Source: Ashinkailepas kermadecensis
Lineage: Eukaryota; Arthropoda; Thecostraca; Neolepadidae
Reading direction: 5' to 3'
Assembly (NCBI GenBank): GCA_034440615.1
Contig: JAOTOM010004317.1
Location: 1-64,000, forward strand
DNA length: 64,000 nucleotides
In this document: positions 11,801-23,800 of the stretch, one piece after another
Layout of the letters: every line of letters begins with the position of its first letter
Numbering within the stretch: the stretch's first letter is position 1
Program-made: the position numbers and the translations under genes
Notes under the pieces: generated by a model
The model's input: the letters and a program-made list of their open reading frames with translations, nothing else
Databases searched by the model: none
Told to the model about the DNA's origin: nothing

Positions 11801-14800
11801 CGTAACGTGCATCATCAAATGCGTACTACACATCCATTTGTGAGGCTTGACGACCTTGTGCGGCGTTGGCGACCTTGAGAACAGATGGCAGCACCGTAGC
11901 TCGTGTTGGATCTTTGTTGGAGGCCATCAAACAATGGTGCGTTGAAACACTGCTTTTCCCGGCTCGTGCCTCTCGTGTAAAGCGCGTCAAGCAGCTGGTG
12001 TTTTATATAAAACGGGATAAACGTCAAATATAAGAAACGTACATTGCACAAGCACTCATTATCGCTACCAGCTACCGACGTTGCTAACGAAGCTTGCGCA
12101 ATCTGGCGTCCCAGCCCTGTATCCAATATCTCGCCCTCGCGAGTGGTGAGTGTCAGACAGCAGCTTCCAGCGAGCACGTTCACATCTTCACCACGGTGAC
12201 CATGACGTCGAGCCCGGCGGCCACGCTCCTGGCCTTCGCCTCGCCGCCCGCTCAGGTGCACAATGCCGGCGCAGGGCGCACCGCGTTCAAAATCTGACGA
12301 GATAAAAGTTCTTGATTGTACACACGCCGCGCAGCGACGGCGGGACGCGCTCCGCACGCAGCGGTCGCGCGCAAAAACGGCGCCAGCGCGCCGGCCGCCG
12401 GTCCGGTCCCGCCGCCGCCGTCATATCCATATTCATCGGGAGCGGCGGCGCGGCGCCGACGGCCGGCGCTCTTCCCGGCAAAAAGCCGTCCTGTGCCGTG
12501 TCCTGGTGTTACAGATTCTCCGAGCATAAACATGGTGGCGCTGGTCCCGGCCCGCGGGCACACCAGCGCGCCATAATACCTGGCGCCGACGTGGGCCGGC
12601 CGGGCCGGCGGCAGGTGCCGGCCGGGCCAGCCAGCCGACACAGAGGGGAGGTGGCCGACCGGCGGTCGGGCCCGGCCGAGGGGGGTGTCGGCGCTGGCCA
12701 GGCCGGCCGGTCCAGCCGAGAGCAGGTGCCGTGCGCCGGCCCGCTACACGCTGCCGTCCCTGCCGGCCCGCTACACACGGCCGTCCCTGCCGGCCCGCTA
12801 CACACGGCCGTCCCTGCCGGCCCGCTACACACGGCCGTCCCTGCCGGCCCGCTACACACGGCCGTCCCTGCCGGCCCGCTACACACGGCCGTCCCTGCCG
12901 GCCCGCTACACACGGCCGTCCCTGCCGGCCCGCTACACACGGCCGTCCCTGCCGGCCCGCTACACACGGCCGTCCCTGCCGGCCCGCTACACACGGCCGT
13001 CCCTGCCGGCCCGCTACACACGGCCGTCCCTGCCGGCCCGCTACACACGGCCGTCCCTGCCGGCCCGCTACACAACACGGCCGTCCCTGCCGGCCCGCTA
13101 CACACGGCTGCCGTCCCTGCCGGCCCGCTACACAACACGGCCGTCCCTGCCGGCCCGCTACACACGGCCGTCCCTGCCGGCCCGCTACACAGGCTGTCCC
13201 TGCCGCCGCCTGCCGCCGCTACACACGGCCGTCCCTGCCGGCCCGCTACACACGGCCGTCCCTGCCGGGCCGCTAACACACCCGTCCCTGCCGCCCACGC
13301 GCCGTCCTGCGCCACACGGCCGTCCCTGCCGGCCCGCTACACACGGCCGTCCCTGCCGGCCCGCTACACACGGCCGTCCCTGCCGGCCCGCTACACACGG
13401 CCGTCCCTGCCGGCCCGCTACACACGGCCGTCCCTGCCGGCCCGCTACACACGGCCGTCCCTGCCGGCCCGCTACACGCTGCCGTCCCTGCCGGCCCGTC
13501 CTACACGGCCGTCCCTGCCGGCCCGCTACACACGGCCGTCCCTGCCGGCCCGCTACACACGGCCGTCCCTGCCGGCCCGCTACACACGGCCGTCCCTGCC
13601 GGCCCGCTACACACGGCCGTCCCTGCCGGCCCGCTACACACGGCCGTCCCTGCCGGCCCGCTACACACGGCCGTCCCTGCCGGCCCGCTACACACGGCCG
13701 TCCCTGCCGGCCCGCTACACGCGGCCGTCCCTGCCGGCCCGCTACACACGGCCGTCCCTGCCGCGCCGCTACACACGGCCGTCCCTGCCGGCCCGCTACA
13801 CACGGCCGTCCCTGCCGGCCCGCTACCTGGCACACGGCCGTCCCTGCCGGCCCGCTACACACGGCCGTCCCTGCCGGCCCGCTACACACGGCCGTCCCTG
13901 CCGGCCCGCTACACACGGCCGTCCCTGCCGGCCCGCTACACACGGCCGTCCCTGCCGGCCCGCTACACACGGCCGTCCCTGCCGGCCCGCTACACACACG
14001 GCCGTCCCTGCCGGCCCGCTACACACGGCCGTCCCTGCCGGCCCGCTACACACGGCCGTCCCTGCCGGCCCGCTACACACGGCCGTCCCTGCCGGCCCGC
14101 TACACACGGCCGTCCCTGCCGGCCCGCTACACACGGCCGTCCCTGCCGGCCCGCTACACGCTGCCGTCCCTGCCGGCCCGCTACACACTGCCGTCCCTGC
14201 CGGCCCGCTACACACGGCCGTCCCTGCCGGCCCGCTACACACGGCCGTCCCTGCCGGCCCGCTACACACGGCCGTCCCTGCCGGCCCGCTACACACGGCC
14301 GTCCCTGCCGGCCCGCTACACACGGCCGTCCCTGCCGGCCCGCTACACACGGCCGTCCCTGCCGGCCCGCTACACACGGCCGTCCCTGCCGGCCCGCTAC
14401 ACACGGCCGTCCCTGCCGGCCCGCTACACACGGCCGTCCCTGCCGGCCCGCTACACACGGCCGTCCCTGCCGGCCCGCTACACACGGCCGTCCCTGCCGG
14501 CCCGTGCCGTCCCTGCCGGCCCGCTACACACGGCCGTCCCTGCCGGCCCGCTACACACGGCCGTCCCTGCCGGCCCGCTACACGCTGCCGTCCCTGCCGG
14601 CCCGCTACACACGGCCGTCCCTGCCGGCCCGCTACACGCTGCCGTCCCTGCCGGCCCGCTACACACGGCCGTCCCTGCCGGCCCGCTCACACACGGCCGT
14701 CCCTGCCGGCCCGCTACACACGGCTGTCCCTGCCGGCCCGCTACACACGGCCGTCCCTGCCGGCCCGCTACACACTGCCGTCCCTGCCGGCCCGCTACAC

Positions 14801-17800
14801 ACTGCCGTCCCTGCCGGCCCGCTACACACTGCCGTCCCTGCCGGGCCGCTACACAACACGACCGTCCCTGCCGGCCCGCTACACACGGCTGTCCCTGCCG
14901 GCCCGCTACACACGGCCATCCCTAAGAGCACCATATGGGCAGTATAGGAGCACCATGGAAGCACCATAGTAGCACTATAGGAGTACCATAGGAGCGCCAT
15001 ATTAGCACCATGGGAGCACCACAGGGACACTGTTGATGCCAGGGTACCGCCGGGCTGGCCAGCCATGCTGGTTTGCTGGAGTTGAGACCTTTTGTTCTGT
15101 GTTCCGCTTCTGCACTGACCGCCATTGTGGTACACACAATGGGCAATTCCAGGATTTAGTTCGGGCGCGTTCCCAAAGACAAGAGGCCGGGCTATTTGCC
15201 GAATGAATTTACTCGACTTCGCCAGTGAAGTCACGCCACGTGGCCGGCCACATTATTGTCGGCCACTATACTGGTCCACCACTACACTGTCGGCCACAAT
15301 ACTGGTCCACCACTACACTGTCGGCCACCATACTGGTCCATCACTACACTGCCGGCCACTATACTGGCCCACCACTACACTGTCCGCCACTATACCGGCC
15401 CACCACCACACTGTCCGCCACTATACTGGACTATGCTGGTCCACCACTACACTGGTCCATCATTACACTGCCGGCCACTATACTGGTCCATCACTACACT
15501 GTCGGCTACTATACTGGTCTACCACTACACTACCGGCCACTATACTGGTCCATCACTACACTGTCGGCCACTATGCTGGTTCACCACTACACTGTCGGCT
15601 ACTACCGGTCGGACTGACGCAGGACACAGCTCCAGCACTAAACGCTCCATCGCAGCACTAAACGCTCCATCGCTGACCTACGCAGTGTGGTTAGTCTCTC
15701 ACAGCAGTTTCAGGTGAGGTAAAAAAAAGTCCAACCGGTCGTGAAATTCGAACTCAACACCCTAGCATGTGCGCTCGAACGCCTTGGCGCCAGGCCACCT
15801 TGACCGGCCGGCCAGGCTTGGGAGGTGAGTCCCAGCCGGGAGCTGGCACCACGCCCGGAGCCGGCTACCTGACCGGTCAGTCTGTTTCCCAGGTCGATGT
15901 CCCGGCCCCGGGGTGGCAGAGAACGTTCGTATGGGTAGCCCTCTGTACATTTGACTATGGCTAGCCCTCTGTACATCTGACGACGGGTAGCCCTCTGTAC
16001 ATCTGACGATGGGCAGACGATGGGTGGGTGCCACAACACGAGCACGGACAACTCATCCATTTATGGCGAGAGATGGGCCACACATTTGAAGCGTGTGGCT
16101 TGCCACACGCTTGAGCTCTCAGGATGTATTCCACTACGTGCAGGTAAACAAACTGGGTCTGTGACTCCCATCCCAACCGACAATGTCACTTGTGATATAC
16201 TTACTATTACTATTAAAATACACTGTTGCTGACTACAACGGCCACACGTTGCCCAAACAGGTACGACGATGGCGGCGTTCACGATAGAAACCAGTTTCGA
16301 TAGCGTGCCTATAAAACAGCAAGTACAAGCAAGTTTTGTGGGCTCAGTTGAATTTCCTGCAGCCGTATATGTCACCCGGGCCACATTTCTGGTATTCAGG
16401 ATATTTCGCGTCGACAGCTATGGCATCGGTGCCTGTAAGCCAGCTGGCTGGCATACAATTATTTAAACTGCCAAGCCTGCCACACCTAGCGAGCGCCATC
16501 TTACATTTTCAAATGAAACGGATCAGTTGTACGCCTTCAGTAGTACGGCTTAGATGCAGCCAAAGCCGACGGATGCTGTCGGGATAGGTCAACCGTCGGT
16601 CATCACCACGAATACACACTACGCTGGCCTGGAGCATTCGCCGCTTTGGAATTCCGGCAGGCTAGGTTTTACAACCACTCAGTTACATGTTTCACGCCTA
16701 GACTGGCTAGATTTAGAAAGTGTCACTTCCAAAGCTAAGCACTCAAATAATGATGAACAACTTCGAGGATGAACATGAATGAGAACAAGAATGAACTTCA
16801 TGAGCGAACAAGAATTTCAAGAATGATGAAGCTAACAGCTCTGTTGGTACTGCGTCCGTGCATCGTGCGACTACATACCACCATCATTTATAGTTTCATG
16901 ATCTGGACTTCTAGACGTATTTATGCAATACGCATGTATGCGAGGCCTTTTGAACATAGCAGAACTAGCCCCAGCCTCGAACAGTGTTATGCAGTAGCTG
17001 AGTCTAAAGTGGTCATTCCTGGAGGTACACCCACCCGTGTGCATACGATAAATAAACAAATAAATTCAGTGATCAAAATAATCGAGCATTTTAGCAGTCG
17101 TTTCTATTCGGCATACGCTTCGCTCACCAAATTGCTGCACTACGATCACACCGGTGCACACCACTATAGAACACCGCTATGCATGAACTTTGATTTGGCC
17201 GAGCTGTCAAGAGTGGCGTGCAAAAGTTGAACAAATGGCGCGCCGGTCAGACACATTTAGGAACCTTTATTGGTCGGTCTGCGGCGTATAGGGCGACTGT
17301 TCATAAACTAGCCCGATGAACTAATGACCACACTGTATGTAGTATCGTGCTGAGTTGACCAGGTTGTAGTGTCGTGCTGAGGTGACTCGGTTGTAGTGTC
17401 GTGCTGAGGTGACTCGGTTGTAGTGTCGTGCTGAGGTGACTTGGCTGTAGTGCCGTGCTGAGGTGACTCCGTTATAGTGTCGTATTAAGGTGACTCGATT
17501 GTAGTGTCGTGCTGAGGTGACTTGGCTGTAGTGCCGTGCTGAGGTGACTCGGTTGTAGTGTCTTGCTGAGGTGACTCGGTTGTAGTGTCGTGCTGAGGTG
17601 ACTTGGCTGTAGTGCCGTGCTGAGGTGACTCCGTTACAGTGTCGTATTAAGGTGATTCGGTTGTAGTGTCGTGCTGAGGTGACTTGGCTGTAGTGCCGTG
17701 CTGAGGTGACTCGGTTGCAGTGCCGTGCTGAGGTGACTCGATTATAGTGTCGAGCTGAGGTGACTCGGTTTTCCACAGCGCTCCATACATCGACACCACT

Positions 17801-20800
17801 GATACTATGGTGCAACTCCATCTCCAGTGACACTACAGACTGGCTCCAACTCCGGCGTGCAGCCGACTACAGTGGTCGGCAGCTCTCAAGGGACTCGGGC
17901 GGGCCCGAGCGGGTCGGGGAGGATCGGAGCGGCCGGAGAGGGTCGGCGAAGGTTGGAGCGGGTTGGAGCGGCCGTGACGTGTTCGGGGGGGGGCGGTGTG
18001 GCCTGCCACCGGCAGCTGGACCAGAATGTGGCGGCCACATTGCCGCCCGCTCCGGCCGCGTTTGCGGCAGGCTCCACACAACTGCCCAGCGCCGCTGGGT
18101 AAATGGACGGGTCGGTCCGAGGATTGGTCGTACCCGACTTCTCGCACACCTTCAACTGCCAAATTGGACACCGGTGTTCTGTGCTAAAGCGGTGAGCCGC
18201 CGGCTGGTCAATCAGCCATCTGACCGACTGAACGGACGGCAGACTGAACGGACGGCGGACTGAACGGACGGCAGGCTGAGCGGACGGCGGACTGAACGGA
18301 CGGCAGACTGAACGGACGGCAGACTGAACGGACGGCGGACTGAACGGACAGCGGACTGAACGGACGGCAGACTGAACGGACGGCAGACTGAACGGACGGC
18401 AGACTGAACGGACGGCAGACTGAACGGACGGCAGGCTGAGCGGACGGCGGACTGTCGGCCACACCGGCACTAGTCGGCGTCACAGCCCTCAATGTGTTGG
18501 CGGCAGTCGGGTAGTGACCACACGGAGGTAGCGTCAGTGTGTGCCGTCGCCGTGAACGCCAGACGCACCTAGCGTGAGCCCATCGGTCGCCAGCCCGCCC
18601 AGTCACCCCACAATCGCGTGGCCGTGGTCAGAGCGACAGGTTCCCAGTCGTCTGAGCGTCAGTCCAGCCCCTGAAGGTGATGAGGGCCGAAGCGACGTAC
18701 TGGCGAGCAGCTGCGCCGCTCCATTGATACGGCCTCCTTACGGCGCCGTTCACAGACCGGTCTGGTGACGTCACATCCGGCCAGTCCGTGGCCGTGACCA
18801 TACACGGAAGCCGGACGACCGCTGCGCCGCCCGGCCCGCTGTCGTCGCGGCGTCCATCGTGAGCTGGGCTCACGCGACACGACACGGCCTCAGGTCCACA
18901 TGACACGTCACGGCCTCAGGTCCACATGACACGACACGTCACGGTCTCAGGTCCACACGACCTCAGGTCCACACGACACGACACGTCACGTCCTCAGGTC
19001 CACACGACACGACACGGCCTCAGGTCCACACGACACGACACGTCACGGCCTCAGGTCCACACGACACGTCACGTCACGGCCTCAGGTCCACACGACACGT
19101 CGCGGCCTCAGGTCCACACGACACGTCACACGACGTGTGGGTTTCACACTATCACTGGCAGGGCCCGCTCTAGCCCAGCGACGGCGAACAGGGCTAATCG
19201 AAACGTCAACGACCCAGTGCGACTGATCAGCAGATCAGCACATCGTGGGCCGTGAATCATGTCTCACAGCGATGGATCACGACTTCGCATCGCCATGGTT
19301 CGCATGTCCATCAGCCGCCGGTGAAACAGCAGCAATGTCTTTCCAGTCGGCTGCATCTCCACCGTGCAAAAAGGCTCTATGACCGCCGGTGGACTCTATG
19401 ACCGCCTGTGGACTCTATGACCGCCTGTGGACTCTATGACCGCCTGTGGACTCTATGACCGCCGGTGGACTCTATGACCGCCGGTGGACTCTATGACCGC
19501 CGGTGGACTCTATGACCGCCGGTGGACTCTATGACCGCCTGTGGACTCTATGACCGCCTGTGGACACTGACCGCCGGCGGACTCTATGACCGCCTGTGGA
19601 CTCTATGACCGCCTGTGGACTCTATGACCGCCTGTGGACTCTATGACCGCCTGTGGACTCTATGACCGCCTGTGGACTCTATGACCGCCTGTGGACTCTA
19701 TGACCGCCTGTGGACTCTATGACCGCCTGTGGACTCTATGACCGCCTGTGGACTCTATGACCGCCGGTGGACTCTATGACCGCCGGTGGACTCTATGACC
19801 GCCGGCGGACTCTATGACCGCCGGCGGACTTTATGACCGCCGGTGGACTCTATGACCGCCTGCGGACTCTGACCGCCTGCGGACTCTGACCGCCTGCGGA
19901 CTCTGACCGCCTGCGGACTCTATGACCGTCGGTGGACTCTCTGACCGCCGGTGGACTCTATGACCGCCGGTGGACTCTATGACCGCCGGTGGACTCTATG
20001 ACCGCCTGTGGACTCTATGACCGCCTGTGGACTCTATGACCACCTGTGGACTCTATGACCGCCTGTGGACTCTATGACCGCCTGTGGACTCTATGACCAC
20101 CTGTGGGCTCTATGGTCGCTGGTGGCCGTCTTAGGCGGTGTGTTGTCAGGCCGACAGCCGTGTGTTTTTTTCCGGTCACGACTCACATGGACGGGAGCTC
20201 CGGTCGTGTCACACGGGCGTTGTGTCGGTGCAGACCACGCTGTCCGGACGTTGTATCGGTGCAGACCACGCTGTCCGGACGTGCCGGCGTTAGTGTACGT
20301 GTCCGCCGGCCGGACGAGTCGCCGCCGGCGGCCCACTGGAGGACCGCCGGCGGCGTCACTGCTCCCAGGAACTGCTGCGGCTGATGATGCGGCTCCAAGA
20401 AACTGTACTGCCGCTGCGGCTCCCAGAAGTAGTGCTGCTGATGCTGCAGATGATGATGATGATGATGATGATGCGGGTCCTAGAAGCAGTGATGCTACTG
20501 CTGATGCTGCGGCTGCTGCTCCCACAGCGCTGCTGCTGATGCTGCTGCTCCCACAGCGCTGCTGCTGATGCTGCGGCTCCCACAGCGCTGCTGCTGATGC
20601 TGCGGCTCCCACAGTACTGTCGAACGCTGCCTCGGTCGACCACACGTGGTGTGGACGACAAAAAAAAGCAGCAGGGTAGGACTCACGCTCACCGGGAGTA
20701 GCGCTACTCCCGATAGCTCTATTCCCCAGGAGGTGCGCTACTCTCCGGACTGCAGCACCGCTCCCTATGAGTAGCGCTGCTTTTCGGACTGCAGCACCGT

Positions 20801-23800
20801 TCCCCAGGAGCAGCGCTACCGCCCGGACTGCAGCACCGCTCCTTATGGGTAGCGCTACTACCCAGGAGTAGCGCTGCTACCCAGGAGCAGCGCTACTGCC
20901 GGGACTACGACACCGCCCTGCAGCCAGCGTCACGTTGCTCGACAAGTCTGGTCGTCGCGCTTTTCTCCCAACTGACGCTGTCCGGGCCTACGGAGCCAAC
21001 TACCGCTGTCCGGGCCTACTGAGTCTACTGATGCTGCCCGGTCTGTTACACGTCGCCCCGCCTGGCCATTTGTGCTGGTATCGATATGTGCTGTGCGTGC
21101 CTGCAAATGTCAAATCGCAATAATTGCGACTTCACGTGTGTCGCTTGGTCAGTTGTGTGTTCAGGGTGCATGGACCACGCTTGGCTACTTGGCACGCAGC
21201 GGGCCCGGTCTACCGCGTTAGTCGCGGCCGCTGGCTTGGCGTGCAGCGAGATCGTGGGCGATTGCACGGCCCCGGGTGCGCCGGCGCTGAACTGGGCTAC
21301 GCCTTGTTGTCGACTACAGACAGGACATGCGCTGCGCTCAGCCTGGCATGCAGTCCGTTCCAGGACCACCTTCTGAAAAGATTCGGCGAAACATCGCACC
21401 GGAAATCCTCTTACTTTGCAATCCCGAGAGTGGCTCATCGACGCCGAAGACCGACCAGCGTGCTGCAGGATCACTGCCGTGCAGGCGCCATTCAGCCCAC
21501 AGGTAACGGAGCATGTCCGGTGCTGCCGAGGTGTGGCCCGCATATCGCGAGCCACCTTAGCCGGCAACCGCCAGGCTTACAGCAACTTAGCCGGACTTAC
21601 ACCCTCCGTCAGCGCCGACGGCTAATAATATGGGGAAGAGGATTTACACGTCAACTACCTGCCTACAGCGGCCTGCTTACAGGGCACGTGAGACCATCTG
21701 TTGGGTAAACCGCAGCAACTCGGAAATTCCCGGCACGCTCGGCAGTCTGCCTGCGGCCACTTCAGGGCTGAGCGGACTCTAGCCAGAGTATGTGCAGCTG
21801 GTCAAGAGGGACGCTTGCTGTCTGGGCGGCGGGACGTGCGTCGAAGCTGCGGCGGGTGGCCGATGTCGTCCACAGCTGGAGCTGCGGCGATAGCCGATGT
21901 CGTCCACAGCTGAAGCTGCGGCGGTAGCCGATGTCGTCCACAGCTGAAGCTGCGGCGGTAGCCGATGTCGTCCACAGCTGGAGCTGCGGCGATAGCCTAT
22001 GTCGTCCACAGCTGAGACGGTAGCCGATGTCGTGCACAGGTGAACAAAGCCTAAAACGGCCTGCGAAATGCATCCAGATGTGCTCCCAACTTAACAGCGC
22101 TTGTCTAGTCAATCAAGTAGGAAGGTGCAGCACACCTGTATTGCAATGTCCGTCAGTAACTCGAGTGAGACTCGGTGGCCAAAACACCTACGCTTCGACT
22201 ACCTGCGCACTTTCATCAATTCTGCAGCACCAAACCAACCACCTGAAAGCGCGAAACCGGCACCAAGCCGGGCGATGGCTGATCAGACCATTCGGTGGCG
22301 GCGGAGTGCACACAGGCCACGCGCTGACCCGAGTGTCCCACTGAGCAGCAGCAGCGCCGCCCCAGCGGCTGTGGTGGTCGGCGCGGTGGCCGGCCACCGC
22401 GACACAGCCTCGACTCTGGCCGTGTGGCACGCCCTCCGAGTGAGCCACTCAGCGGGTCAGATAGCGCGCCACTGGCGCCTGTCCATCGGCACTGTCAGCG
22501 CGGCCAATGACGTCATCGGCGGCGGCCATCTGCCCGGGTGGCGTGTCTGTCGTAGCGGCACGTCTGTCAGAGGGTCTGAAGGTCCTGTCAGACGGTCGGC
22601 ACGCCGGCCGTGAGCGGTGACGGACGGGCGGCTGCGACACGCACGCGACGACCCGGCAACGACAGCCGGCTCCGTGACGACCGAGTGACGCGTGCCGACC
22701 CCGTGGCGGGTGGGTACCGTACCCCGTGACGACCGAGTAACCGACTGCCACACGTACAGCGGCCGCGCCACTGTTGCTCCACTCAAATACTTACATGGGG
22801 GTGGGGTGGGGAGGCGGGGATCGCGACCATTTTCCCGGTTGGGGTTGAGCCGAGACGGATCGGCAAAGCAAGACTGTTGGGAACGACAAACAGCCAGCGA
22901 CTGCTCCGGCCGCGACAGCTGCCGCTAATCTCGGGCCAGGTCTGAGTCAGTGCCACGCCCGCGGGCTGTTTTGTGTCGTCGCCAGACGTAGTGGTCACGT
23001 GACGTGAGGCTGGCCGACAGACGGTCTTATTTACGGGGGTGGAAGGGAGCTCGGCCTGCCCAGCCTCGCCCCGCTGTGAAAGTGCAATGTAGGTTGGACA
23101 TGTTTCGTAAGCTACGGTCGTGGCGATAATGCATCCGTTCTCAATGAAAGGCTTCGGTGACGCGCTTATGCTGAATATCGAAGCAATGTGAAATGCATTG
23201 CATGACAGAAGTTGCAGCCTATCTACTGCTGGAGAATGGTGCAACCAAACTTTTGTCCACACCTGCAGATGTATCGATTTCAAATGGTGTTTTGAGGCAC
23301 TGAGGGTGATTTACACCCATGTACAATTCTTATCGGTGTAAAATACAAACACAGCTTCAGATAGCTTCAATCAATTTTCCTCAATTCTTCGCCTCCGAAT
23401 TCCGCAAGTTGAAAAATTGAGATTTTCGCATGCTAAGGATGTTGGCCAGACCGGTATAATTCGCTTGGCCGTTTTGATCCGCTTTGAAATCGGCCCACTA
23501 AATTCCGACATCCCATGAGGGGGAGGGGAAGAATCCAGTCATTTCCCTTCAACCGAGAGATTATGATCACGCGCCGCACGTGATGACCGGACTGCGACAA
23601 TAGTGGCCGGCGGCGGCCACCGTCGACCGCCGTATGGTGGGGTGGACTGCGCCCACCCAGGCCCATGTCGAGCGGCGCAACTGGCGACCGAGTCGAGAAG
23701 AAATCCTTGAGGTCTGCATAAACAAACAAGATCGAGTCTGAATTGGTCTCGTTTGCATGAATGCGCAAGTTCCCACCCCACCCCTTGCTCACTCACTCCG

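Noticed and set aside
12312..14969. 885-codon open frame (and long frames on the other strand)
   Set aside because: Made by the 27-bp minisatellite; several frames on both strands are equally open and no domain is present.
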